Positions 16,906 through 25,038 of a stretch of 64,000 bases of DNA are shown here, piece by piece. The stretch is from Planctomycetaceae bacterium (GTDB taxonomy: Bacteria > Planctomycetota > Planctomycetia > Planctomycetales > Planctomycetaceae). A model generated the notes under the pieces. The model had not been told where the DNA came from. It was given only the letters and a program-made list of their open reading frames with translations, and made no database searches. How positions within the stretch are numbered: position 1 is the stretch's first letter; every line of letters starts with the position of its first letter. Made by a program: the position numbers and the translations under genes. Location: contig JACKHO010000001.1 in the NCBI GenBank assembly GCA_020638955.1, positions 124,001 to 188,000 on the forward strand. The letters run 5' to 3'.

Positions 16906-17388
16906 CTACTTGGGGGCGGGCACGGTTTGGGGGCGTTCTCCAGCAGTGGCGGGAAGACGGTTTTGCTTTGGGCGCGCCGACTCGGCAGCTTCGCCGACTT
17001 TGCAGCGACCGTTGAACGACGAACCCGACTCGACATTGAGGCTCTTCGTAATGATGTCACCATCAATAACGCAGGTGGAACGAATGGTGAGCAGTCCGGT
17101 GGACTCGAGCGTTCCGGTAATTTTGCCAGCGGCTTCTGCTTCGGAAGCCAGGATGTTCCCTTCGACGACAGAGTCTTTCCCCAAAATGAGTCGGGCACTG
17201 GTTTTGATGTCGCCTTTGACCGTGCCTTCGAGGTGCAGGTCTTCGTGGGAAACAATGTTTCCCTCAATGACTGTGCCGGCAGAAATGTAGTTCTTGGGCA
17301 CTTGAGCCGCTGGTTGTGGCTGGGGCGCTGGCTTCGCTGCAACCGGTTCCTGAGGGGCAGGGGGTGTCTTCTTTCGACTTCCAAACAT
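16906..17388 (-). CDS. Bactofilin cytoskeletal protein
   Basis: This 160-residue protein has a Pro/Ala/Lys-rich N-terminal tail (1-34). The bactofilin right-handed beta-helix (about 35-140) then follows, with the short repeating pattern GTVIEGNIVS, GTVKGDIKTS, DSVVEGNILA, GKITGTLES, CVIDGDIIT. Bactofilins polymerise without nucleotide into filaments that scaffold cell-shape, stalk or polar machinery. The length is normal. A good gaggaatt precedes the ATG. It is the first gene of the minus-strand operon running down to 9267, so the proteins that follow may be its clients or partners. Confidence 0.95.
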   Translation of the reverse strand: MFGSRKKTPPAPQEPVAAKPAPQPQPAAQVPKNYISAGTVIEGNIVSHEDLHLEGTVKGDIKTSARLILGKDSVVEGNILASEAEAAGKITGTLESTGLLTIRSTCVIDGDIITKSLNVESGSSFNGRCKVGEAAESARPKQNRLPATAGERPQTVPAPK

Positions 17389-17787
17389 CGCTCAATTCCT
17401 CGTACGTACGTTCCGGGTTCAGGACGTCTATCCTGCTGATTCTGGGTGAGACGGAGTCAACTCGGAGCTTTGTGAAGCAAACCGCATACGTGACGTGGGA
17501 CAATTGCAGCGACATGCCCTGGTTGTTGTTCCCTTCAGCGATGACTGTTCCGGACGTAACGATTCTCCGGGGAGTTAACCGTCGTCCGGTGCTCTGTAAA
17601 CAAGCGAGAACAGGTTGCTAAGAGATGTAATGCCCGTTTAAGCACGTCACCGAATGTTGCGAAGCGGCATCACGCGGTTGTTCAAAGGCAACAGCGCGGA
17701 ACAATCGGAAGTCCCCTGTACTCATCCTAAGAGGAGCGATACTCAGCAATGCAGAAGAGTTGGATGTTCGGAGGCACGAACAAAAAA
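17389..17787. promoter_or_regulatory. Region upstream of the bactofilin operon
   Basis: About 400 bp lie between the bactofilin start and the terminator of the next minus-strand gene. The operon promoter must be here, reading leftward. I see no convincing promoter boxes and no gene. Confidence 0.4.
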
Positions 17788-17813
17788 AGACCTGCGATCA
17801 TCTCGCAGGTCTT
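17788..17813 (-). terminator. Rho-independent terminator
   Basis: The stem aagacctgcga (17788-17798) / tcgcaggtctt (17803-17813) has a 4-base loop. On the minus strand it is followed by a T run (plus-strand a's at 17782-17788). It lies 40 bp after the stop of the Gly/Gln-rich gene and insulates it from the bactofilin operon. Confidence 0.9.
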
Positions 17814-17852
17814 GAGCGCAATTTGAAAGCTGAGCCGAACTCAACTCGCCGT

Positions 17853-18707
17853 TTAGCGGCTGGTGCGAACAGTTTGACGGATGCCTGGTTCCGTCACTTT
17901 CTTCTCAACGGCAGGAGCGGTCTTGGCAGCGTATTCCGCAGCAGCAACGATTTGCTGAGCCTGCGCCATTTGAGACTGTGAGAAGTAAGGAGTGTCCGGC
18001 GCACCGAGACGATCGTACTTCTTGTTGGCGAGTTGCTGCCACGACATGCCGTTGGCAATGTGCCAGGCCGCGGCTTGAGCCGCACCCTCGTCCATACGTC
18101 CCGAACCAACCTGCTTAATCAACTCCTGCAGAGCCACATTCTGCGTGAATTTCTCAACGGGAACAGGGGTGTATTGCACACGCACGTTTGGCTCGGCCTT
18201 TCCGTGTTCCAGGCAAACCGACTTGTACGGAACAATGACGGCTCGCTCAGGGGGAATGGAGAAGAAGTTGTTCCCCGCTCCGCCAGCTCCTTGATTTCCA
18301 AACCCTTGACCCTGTTGTTGGCCGCCGCCGACTGATTGGTTCTGGCCACCTTGTTGGCCGCCTTGCTGGCCACCGAATCCACCGCCGAATCCGCCCTGAC
18401 CGCCACCGAATCCGCCTTGACCAAACTGGGCCGAAACCATGGGGACGCCGGGAACACCGACAAATCCTTCAGGAATCTTCACTGTGATGGGCTCGGCCTG
18501 GTTATTCGTGATGATGAGGTTACCACCAAGCGAGTTCTTGGCCACCATTTTGGCGTCAACAACGCCCTGGTCCATCGCTTCGAAGAGATCCATTTGCTTG
18601 GCATCAGGATCGAACTTGGGATTCGAAATGGCGCGGCGTGGTGGGGCGGCAATCAGTGACGCGGTAAAGGTTGCAAACAGCAAACCAGCGATGAGGGAAC
18701 GTCCCAT
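17853..18707 (-). CDS. Secreted protein with Gly/Gln-rich low-complexity segment
   Basis: This 284-residue protein starts MGRSLIAGLLFATF, with a signal peptide cut near IAAPP. I choose the ATG at 18707 because gggag lies 7 bases upstream of it; the frame also has ATGs at 18710 and 18725. After a 75-residue domain (LGGNLIITNNQAEPITVKIP) comes a Gly/Gln-rich stretch (about 95-155; GGFGGG, QQGGQQGG repeats). A second folded domain follows, with a conserved-looking Cys (VCLEHGKAEPN) and a helical end (ELIKQVGSG, AWHIANGMSWQQLA). The fold pattern looks planctomycete-specific. Function is unknown. Confidence 0.85.
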   Translation of the reverse strand: MGRSLIAGLLFATFTASLIAAPPRRAISNPKFDPDAKQMDLFEAMDQGVVDAKMVAKNSLGGNLIITNNQAEPITVKIPEGFVGVPGVPMVSAQFGQGGFGGGQGGFGGGFGGQQGGQQGGQNQSVGGGQQQGQGFGNQGAGGAGNNFFSIPPERAVIVPYKSVCLEHGKAEPNVRVQYTPVPVEKFTQNVALQELIKQVGSGRMDEGAAQAAAWHIANGMSWQQLANKKYDRLGAPDTPYFSQSQMAQAQQIVAAAEYAAKTAPAVEKKVTEPGIRQTVRTSR

Positions 18708-18710
18708 CAT

Positions 18711-19032
18711 GTTTCTCCCATTCAATCAATGCGTGATGGCGATTTCGGCAAACCCTCGACCGTCAACCACGTACATATGGACTACGAAGGCGCATCTTCA
18801 CATGTTATCGTGCCCCAAAACCCCGATTCAATCAGGACTTTCGGTCAAACGAAAGATTCCGCCAAATCGCGCCACAGCCGCGCCCGCATATCACGTAGAG
18901 TCGGAATGCTCGTTACTTCCCAATTCCGGGCGACCGGAACGACCGTTTAAGCTGTTGGTTTCATTACAGATAAATTCAGAACCCGGTGGCACAGACATTC
19001 CTGTCTGTGTGTTCTCGGCACTGGAATCATGG
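18711..19032. other. Intergenic region with stem-loop
   Basis: About 320 bp lie upstream of the Gly/Gln-rich gene (which needs a promoter here) and downstream of bioA. The only structure is the stem-loop at 18990-19009. No gene is seen. Confidence 0.5.
18990..19009. repeat. Short palindromic stem-loop downstream of bioA
   Basis: The arms cacagaca (18990-18997) and tgtctgtg (19002-19009) pair with a 4-base loop. It lies 23 bp after the bioA stop on the minus strand. There is no T tract, so it may be a dispersed palindrome or 3'-end stabiliser and not a classic terminator. Confidence 0.5.
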
Positions 19033-20427
19033 TCAGTGAGGCTGTGAGACCACGTCTACGTTGCGACAAACGGTCTCGATGGCCGCAATTGTCTCACGGC
19101 AGAGCCGCCGCACCTGTTCCTCCGGCATGGCCGGGGCGGGCATGAGCACAATGACGTCTCCAAGTGGCCGAATGATGACGCCCCGCTTGCGCGCTTCGAT
19201 AATAACCTGATGTCCCAGGCGGAGTTCACTGGGAAACGGGGTAAGCGGATCGCGACTTTGCACGAGTTCGATGCCAACCATCATGCCACGCTGACGCACT
19301 TCCGCAACATGAGGATGCGATGTCAATCGCGAAAGCTCCTCTGCGATGGCCTTAGCGTTCGAATGGACGTTCGCCAGTACGTTGTTCTTCTGAAACAGAT
19401 CCAGCGACGCGAGTGCCGCCGCGCAGGCCAGGGGATTTCCCGTGTAGGTGTGACCGTGAAAGAACGTGCGACATTCTGAGGGGGCGCCCAGAAAGGCGTT
19501 GAAGATTTCATCAGTCGCGAGAGTCGCCGCCAGCGGGAGGTAACCGCCGGAAATTCCTTTGGCGACGCACATCAAATCGGGCTGGACGTTTTCTTGCTCG
19601 CAGGCGAAGAGAGTCCCAGTGCGACCGAATCCCACGGCCACTTCATCAGCAATGAGCAATACGCCGTACTGCTTCGTGAGTTCACGGACGCGCCTCAGAT
19701 ACCCCTCAGGATGCACCAGAATACCTGCCGCGCCTTGAACCAATGGTTCAATGACAAAGGCGGCCAGTCGGTCACCCTGTTCGACGAATAGCTGTTCAAG
19801 TTTCGCGTAGCACTCTTCCAGATAGCTCTCGCGCGAATGTTCGGCGGGATGCCACAACCCGACCGGGGACGGAATGGTGGCCGTCGGGAACAGCAGGTCG
19901 CCATACAGCCGATGAAATAAATCAATGGAACCCACGCTCACCGAGCCAATCGTATCGCCGTGATACGCGCCACTGAGTGTCGCGAATGTCTTTCGCTGTG
20001 GCTCGGGTGAAGGTTTCTGCTGGTGATACTGATACGCAATTTTCAGCGCCGCCTCGACCGACGTGGAGCCGCTGTCGGAATAGAAGACTTTGGTTAATCC
20101 CGCCGGGGTGACATCGACGAGCCGCTTTGCCAGTTCAATGGCCGGCGGCGAGGAGAGTCCCAGCATGGTGGTGTGGGCAATGCAGTCGAGCTGTTGCCGA
20201 ATAGCCGCGTCAATTTCCGGGACGCAGTGCCCATGCACGTTGCACCATAGTGACGAAACACCGTCGAGGTAGCGGTTCCCTTCGACGTCAATGAGGTCGA
20301 ATCCTTCACCTCGCGCAATAATCGGAGCCTGCTCCTGGCGGAACGCCTGCATGGGCGTGAAGGGATGCCAGACGTGTTCGTTGTCCCAGTCGCGAAGCTG
20401 TTGCGGAGTCGGTGCGGAAGTCGTCAT
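19033..20427 (-). CDS. bioA: Adenosylmethionine--8-amino-7-oxononanoate aminotransferase
   Basis: This 464-residue class III PLP aminotransferase opens with HVWHPFTPMQAF, the BioA signature. It continues with YLDGVSSLWCNVHGH, SGSTSVEAALKIAYQY, AYHGDTIGSVSVG, ADEVAVGFGRTGTLFACEQE and CVAKGISGGYLPLAATL, the Lys being the PLP lysine. It makes 7,8-diaminononanoate from KAPA using S-adenosylmethionine as amino donor in biotin synthesis. No other biotin gene is adjacent. It is divergent from the SMP-30-like gene at 20561. Confidence 0.95.
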   Translation of the reverse strand: MTTSAPTPQQLRDWDNEHVWHPFTPMQAFRQEQAPIIARGEGFDLIDVEGNRYLDGVSSLWCNVHGHCVPEIDAAIRQQLDCIAHTTMLGLSSPPAIELAKRLVDVTPAGLTKVFYSDSGSTSVEAALKIAYQYHQQKPSPEPQRKTFATLSGAYHGDTIGSVSVGSIDLFHRLYGDLLFPTATIPSPVGLWHPAEHSRESYLEECYAKLEQLFVEQGDRLAAFVIEPLVQGAAGILVHPEGYLRRVRELTKQYGVLLIADEVAVGFGRTGTLFACEQENVQPDLMCVAKGISGGYLPLAATLATDEIFNAFLGAPSECRTFFHGHTYTGNPLACAAALASLDLFQKNNVLANVHSNAKAIAEELSRLTSHPHVAEVRQRGMMVGIELVQSRDPLTPFPSELRLGHQVIIEARKRGVIIRPLGDVIVLMPAPAMPEEQVRRLCRETIAAIETVCRNVDVVSQPH

Positions 20428-20560
20428 TTCGGTAAACTACAGGGGCTGGCGATGCGCAAATGTGCCGTGGAATCGCCTCGGTGGTTGGGGGTCGCTATGC
20501 TAATTCTCAGCGTGGGACCGCATGTGCATGGTCCCCATGGAATTGCAGGGGAGAGAATAC

Positions 20561-21541
20561 ATGCTGAAGTCCGTTACGAGAACCGCTGTGGTGCTGAGCA
20601 TGCTGTCATTGGTCCGACTGGCCCAGGCCGGTGACATTTTCGGTGAAAACCCTGAGCTGGAACAGTTGTGGAACGAAGGCACGTTCACCGAAGGAGTTGC
20701 TGTCGCCAAAGATGGTCGGGTCTACTTCAGCGATATCTCCCGCGGCGACGCCCCGGGCCGGGTGCTGCGGTTTGATCCCGCGACGGGGAAGACCGACGTC
20801 TTCTGTGGTAACAGCGGACAAAGCAACGGCCTCATGTTCGACAAGTCGGGTCGCCTGCTGGCGGCGTGCGGAGCGAATGGCGGAAAGCGGGCACTCTGCA
20901 CCATCGGAGAAACGAGAGCCCCCAATCCGATTGTGTCCGACGTTGACGGAAAGCACTTTAATTCGCCCAACGACTTAGTGATTCATCCCGACGGATTCGT
21001 CTTCTTCAGTGATCCCCGCTACGTCGGCGACGAACCCATCGAATTCGACCTGATGTGGGTTTTCCGCTTCAATCCCGCCACCGGCAAAGCAGTCCGGGCC
21101 GCTGCCGAAGTCACCAAGCCAAACGGTGTCATTATTTCACCCGACGGAAAAACGCTGTATGTCGCCGAAACGAACAACGGCAGCCCCCAGTTTGGTGAAC
21201 GAGCCAAAGAACCGAAAATGGCACTGCACGCCTATACCATTGGCGAAGGAGGCGAGTTGGAGAACCATCGCCAATTGGTTGAGTTTGATCCTGCCGGCGG
21301 AATTGACGGCATGACCATGGACACCCAGGGCCGCATTTACGCCGCATTCCGTAACCCCGAACGCTTCGGCATCAAGGTGATAAACTCCGAGGGCAAAGAA
21401 CTCGACTTCCTCCCCACCCCCGACCTCCCCACCAACTGCTGCTTCGGCCGCAACCAAGACAGCGGCACCCTGTACCTCACCATCGGCACCGGCCTGTACC
21501 GCATCAAAACCGACTCGACGGGATTTCATACGGTGAAGTAA
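20561..21541 (+). CDS. SMP-30/gluconolactonase-like secreted beta-propeller
   Basis: This 326-residue protein has a signal peptide (MLKSVTRTAVVLSML to LAQAGD) and a six-bladed propeller. Its landmarks are EGVAVAKDGRVYFSDI, NSPNDLVIHPDGFVFFSDP, PNGVIISPDGKTLYVAET and GGIDGMTMDTQGRIYAA. The metal ligands of the family (Glu in EGVAV, Asn in NSPNDL, Asp in GIDGM) are present. I start at 20561 because aggggagag precedes that ATG; the frame extends 13 codons further. It likely hydrolyses a sugar lactone or related ester in the periplasm, with the substrate unknown. Confidence 0.9.
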   Translation: MLKSVTRTAVVLSMLSLVRLAQAGDIFGENPELEQLWNEGTFTEGVAVAKDGRVYFSDISRGDAPGRVLRFDPATGKTDVFCGNSGQSNGLMFDKSGRLLAACGANGGKRALCTIGETRAPNPIVSDVDGKHFNSPNDLVIHPDGFVFFSDPRYVGDEPIEFDLMWVFRFNPATGKAVRAAAEVTKPNGVIISPDGKTLYVAETNNGSPQFGERAKEPKMALHAYTIGEGGELENHRQLVEFDPAGGIDGMTMDTQGRIYAAFRNPERFGIKVINSEGKELDFLPTPDLPTNCCFGRNQDSGTLYLTIGTGLYRIKTDSTGFHTVK

Positions 21542-21620
21542 AGAAATCAGAGTCTTGGGCGGCCGTCCGGTTACGGCTGTCGTTATGGAATTGGGACATT
21601 GCATCTCAGGAGGCTTCGTA

Positions 21621-22079
21621 GTGCAACAAACGATTCAGACTGACCAGTTTGGGCAGGTCGAATACAATTCCGCAACTCATTCGTATGACGGTCAACATCG
21701 TGTTTCGTGCTTTCATTCGAAGCAATTCTCGATAAATGCCGATGAATTCAACGAAGGGCTTGAACAGCTTCACGCGTTCCTGTCATGGCTCGATGCCAAC
21801 CAAACGAAAATGAAGCATCGGGTAGAGTATGCGATTGAGGACAACGACCTCATTTGGGATGACACGTGGGATTCGATCCTCGGTGATGATTGGGCGGAAC
21901 GCTGGGATGAATCCGGAGATGGTTTCTTGGAAGACTATCTCCAATTTGTCTCCGTCAACTTCTATCAAAACCACATTCACCTTTGGGTGAATACGTCTGG
22001 ACTCCATTCAGATCATCTCGTTCATGCGCACATAAAACGTGAGAACGAGGCGTTCGATGTTGACTATTGCGAATTGTGA
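21621..22079 (+). CDS. Acidic cytoplasmic protein of unknown function
   Basis: About 152 residues start at a GTG at 21621 preceded by a perfect aggagg. The frame begins earlier (21555), but without a ribosome binding site. The protein is very acidic and Trp-rich (DLIWDDTWDSILGDDWAERWDE) with no signal peptide. The layout (GQVEYNSATHSYDGQH near the start, then long helices) is loosely like DUF2262-type proteins, but I would not assign it. It lies in an accessory stretch with repeats. Confidence 0.6.
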   Translation: MQQTIQTDQFGQVEYNSATHSYDGQHRVSCFHSKQFSINADEFNEGLEQLHAFLSWLDANQTKMKHRVEYAIEDNDLIWDDTWDSILGDDWAERWDESGDGFLEDYLQFVSVNFYQNHIHLWVNTSGLHSDHLVHAHIKRENEAFDVDYCEL

Positions 22080-22090
22080 CGGGATTCGGT

Positions 22091-22156
22091 GGGTGGCATC
22101 GCTGAAGGTAACCCGTCTTCTGTGCCATGCCCACGTCGCGCAGCAGCGTGGGCATG
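22091..22156 (+). repeat. Hairpin repeat family member
   Basis: A leader beginning gggtggcat runs into the perfect hairpin catgcccacg (22126-22135) / cgtgggcatg (22147-22156) with loop tcgcgcagcag. The organisation is the same as the units at 3423 and 3610, but the stem differs while pairing is kept. Confidence 0.8.
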
Positions 22157-22233
22157 TGGGTTTTGCCTCGATCAAAAAAGATCGCAGTGTTTTGTACATC
22201 TGCTATCACTTGAACTGAGATAGAGAGCTCGTG

Positions 22234-22554
22234 ATGAAACGACCTTGGAGCGCTGGTGAGATCCAGGCGATCAATTCTGCGATTGGGCTTACTTTGATGG
22301 GAGCCATTTTTGTCGGCGCATTTTCCTTTATGGATAAGCAGTGGGATCAATTCACATATGCTTGCGTGGCGCTCTCGGTTGTTGGTCTGGTAATCTTCTG
22401 GTTCCGACGAAGCTTAGCTTCGACAGGGCAACTTCCGGGTTATGGGACGAAACGGCCAAATCGGGAACGGGAGCTTCAGAGAAAAATGCGACAAAGCGGT
22501 CGGCTACGGTCGCATGATCAATTGGACGGAATAGATGTAGAGGAAGAGGGGTAG
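22234..22554 (+). CDS. Small two-helix membrane protein
   Basis: This 106-residue protein has two hydrophobic segments, about 13-32 (INSAIGLTLMGAIFVGAFSF) and 40-60 (FTYACVALSVVGLVIFWF). A basic cytoplasmic tail follows (RPNRERELQRKMRQ), then an acidic end. GTG 22231 or ATG 22234 could be the start; a weak gagag lies upstream. No family is recognised. It sits between two copies of the hairpin repeat. Confidence 0.6.
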   Translation: MKRPWSAGEIQAINSAIGLTLMGAIFVGAFSFMDKQWDQFTYACVALSVVGLVIFWFRRSLASTGQLPGYGTKRPNRERELQRKMRQSGRLRSHDQLDGIDVEEEG

Positions 22555-22601
22555 CGCCCGTAAGGCACATGGCATGGGCGATGGGAACCTGATTGCCATG
22601 C

Positions 22602-22632
22602 CATGTCCACGTTACGCAGCAGCGGTGGCAAG
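22602..22632 (+). repeat. Degenerate hairpin repeat family member
   Basis: catgtccacg, then ttacgcagcag, then a right arm containing gtgg. The loop matches the family at most positions, but the stem has decayed. Confidence 0.5.
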
Positions 22633-22682
22633 CGTTTATGAACTCTCGTGCAAGATCGGTAGGAAGTTGGAGTAGGGCCAGT

Positions 22683-22728
22683 GGTACCGGCCTGAACAGG
22701 AACGGCGCCATTCACTGAGGCCGGTACC
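22683..22728. repeat. Inverted repeat with perfect 11-bp arms
   Basis: ggtaccggcct (22683-22693) and aggccggtacc (22718-22728) are exact reverse complements around a 24-base spacer. It lies 52 bp upstream of the broken DoxX-like gene. It could be an operator, a small palindromic element or a terminator without a T tract. Confidence 0.6.
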
Positions 22729-22780
22729 GCCGGCGCAACGATGATTACGAATACTTTCTAACTGCAAACGTCAACACAAC

Positions 22781-23227
22781 ATGGAAAGCACACAACCAAG
22801 CCCTGCAAACGTTGGACTGACTGCAGCCTCGTGGGCTGTGCGGATCGCATTGGCAGCTGCGTTCCTATCAGCAGTGGCCGATCGGTTTGGCCTCTGGGGA
22901 TCTGCGGGGACGGAAGGTGTTGTCTGAGGAAACATCGAGGCCTATGAAGGGTATGTGGCCCTCCTGAACTGGTACCTGCCGGCAGTGCTCATTTCCCCAG
23001 TTGGTTGGATTGCGACCATTCTGGAAATCGTCATCGCGGTTGGTTTGCTGATTGGCTGGCAGCTTCGCTGGTTTGCTTTGGGAGCAGCCGTGTTGCTGAC
23101 ACTGTTTGGCACGACCATGCTGGTTGCATTTGGACTAAAACCACCACTCGATTACTCAGTGTTTTCCGCAGCGAGCGCTGCTTTCCTGCTGTTCGTCGTG
23201 CAATCTCAGGCGGCAAAGCGAGGATGA
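22781..23227 (+). pseudogene. DoxX-like membrane protein with one in-frame TGA
   Basis: Reading from ATG 22781 gives a 148-codon protein of four hydrophobic segments (WAVRIALAAAFLSAVADRFG; WIATILEIVIAVGLLIGW; FALGAAVLLTLFGTTMLVAFG; FSAASAAFLLFVVQSQ). It is interrupted only by TGA at 22925-22927 (codon 49). The context GTEGVV-stop-GNIEAYEGYVALLNWYLP matches the DoxX pattern in which a Trp precedes Gly-Asn/Asp at this spot, so TGG to TGA is the simplest explanation. The part from GTG 22955 (90 codons) could still be read as a fragment. It looks like a fresh nonsense mutation or a sequencing error. Confidence 0.75.
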
Positions 23228-23278
23228 GAGTTCCCCACGCGTGTCCAATGCTCATTGTTGCCTGCACGAGCGGAAAGA

Positions 23279-24853
23279 TTATTGCTTCTGCTTTACTGCC
23301 GTGTCCGTATTCGAAGCGGGTGAGTCAAAATCCTTTCCCGGTTCGAATGCGATCTTTTGGTAATGGTTGCCCACGCGCCGGATGATGTCGCGCCAGCCTT
23401 CGCTCCACACAACGCGTGCTTCACCATTCACAACCTTCCATGTCCCGGTAGAACTCGGAACATGACTCTTTCTCGCCGTCCCGTCTGCCCTCAGGGACAT
23501 GACAAACACGGCCTTGCCTGTTGTCGAATTACGGCCAATGTCCCAGTCACCAACAAAATCTGCGAGGGATGGTTCCGGATCTCTCGGTCGGCTTTTGCCT
23601 TGCTCGATGCGGTAGAGCGCGGTTTCGGTTCTGACAATAAGTGAGTTTCCGTCAACGGCAGGCGAGGCCAGAACTTGTTGTGGAGACAAGGCGTTCGTCT
23701 GTATTACCTCAAACTCACGACCGGGCCGAATGATTTGTGCTTCCGCGTCCTCGTTGAAATAGTAGATGCGATCATTCGTATAAATGGGCGACGCGGAATA
23801 CCGGCCCGGCAATCGATTGCGCCACACCAGTTCACCCGTCTTTGCGTCCAGGCAAGTTGCGATTCCTTCACGATTCACCAGGTACAACAAATCATCGATG
23901 AGAACGGGTGAACAGCGCTGCGGCATGCTGCGATACTCTTTCCAGACCACGTGGGAGTCCGTGACATCTCCTTTGCCATCAACTCGAATGGCCCAGAGTT
24001 CGGGATTGTCCCGGTCGATGAGCGTGAAGACCATCCCGTGTCCAAAGACGGGCCGAGGTGCAACCGAGAATCCGCGATGCTCAACTCGCCACAGTTCATT
24101 CCCGTCCAAATCGTACGAGTAAACCGCTCGTCCCCCCGGACTGGCGATTTGCATTTGTTCGCCCGAATCATATGCGAACGGCATGCAGAACGCTTTTCGC
24201 TGATTGACGGGGATGTCGGTGAAGTCCTTGCTGCGCTCGGTTTTCCAAATGGTCTTCCCCGTTGCCGGGTCGAGGCCGATGACATATTGCACATCACGCC
24301 CGTCGACATGCACCACGAGTTTTCCATCGATGATCGTCGGAGAACTCGCCGGTCCGGCATTGGTTTCGTGGTCACAATTCAAGTCGCGACGCGTCCAAAT
24401 TTCCTCACCGGTTTTCGCGTCGAGACAGGCGGTTCCGTAAGTTCCAAAATGAACAATGACCCGCCCCGCGTGTGCCACGGGCGTTGGCGTCGCGTACGTA
24501 TTCTCGGCAGTGATTTGCTGCGGGTTTTCAACATCGAAGACGTGCAGATCGTGAACGATTTTTCCGGTGTTCTTGTCAACACACACGGCAAACAACCGAT
24601 GCCCGTCACGGGTCGCCGTGGTGAGCCAAATGTGGTCTCCAGCAATGACTGGCGATGACCATCCCCGGTCATGAATTGCCGTCTTCCAGGCCACGTTATC
24701 CGAGTCGTTCCATTCGAGCACCAAATCATCTGAGGCCACATGGCCATCACCACCCGGGCCACGAAACTGCCACCAGTACTCTTCACCGTTCGATAGCTGA
24801 CCGAAGAGAGTGCACGAAAGCAGAGCAACGCAAAAGGCAGAATTTCGAATCAT
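23279..24853 (-). CDS. PQQ-binding-like beta-propeller protein (secreted)
   Basis: This 524-residue protein starts MIRNSAFCVALLSCTLF at 24853 with a signal peptide; the frame runs 54 codons further upstream without protein character. It then has WWQFRGPGGDGH and repeated propeller blades. Each blade has the hallmark of PQQ/BamB-like repeats: ITAENTYATPTPVAHAG, CLDAKTGEEIWTRRD, GLDPATGKTIWKTE, CLDAKTGELVWRNRLPG. A separate C-terminal domain follows (about 430-510; DWDIGRNSTTGKAVF, VWSEGWRDIIRRVG). Such proteins are common in Planctomycetota and likely bind substrates or scaffold proteins outside the membrane; enzyme activity is unproven. Confidence 0.88.
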   Translation of the reverse strand: MIRNSAFCVALLSCTLFGQLSNGEEYWWQFRGPGGDGHVASDDLVLEWNDSDNVAWKTAIHDRGWSSPVIAGDHIWLTTATRDGHRLFAVCVDKNTGKIVHDLHVFDVENPQQITAENTYATPTPVAHAGRVIVHFGTYGTACLDAKTGEEIWTRRDLNCDHETNAGPASSPTIIDGKLVVHVDGRDVQYVIGLDPATGKTIWKTERSKDFTDIPVNQRKAFCMPFAYDSGEQMQIASPGGRAVYSYDLDGNELWRVEHRGFSVAPRPVFGHGMVFTLIDRDNPELWAIRVDGKGDVTDSHVVWKEYRSMPQRCSPVLIDDLLYLVNREGIATCLDAKTGELVWRNRLPGRYSASPIYTNDRIYYFNEDAEAQIIRPGREFEVIQTNALSPQQVLASPAVDGNSLIVRTETALYRIEQGKSRPRDPEPSLADFVGDWDIGRNSTTGKAVFVMSLRADGTARKSHVPSSTGTWKVVNGEARVVWSEGWRDIIRRVGNHYQKIAFEPGKDFDSPASNTDTAVKQKQ

Positions 24854-25038
24854 CAGGCAAGCCAGGAAAATGAACGCGTTGGCTGAATTGTGGTGTTGGC
24901 ATTGTAAGCGACCAAAAAACGTAGATGCCATTGCACAAAATGAGCCCAACTTGCACATGCCTCCCACTAGGTTGCCCATACCATAGCGATCCAATTTATC
25001 GCCTTCTCGCAACAACCTTTCGCCAACGCCATATTTTG

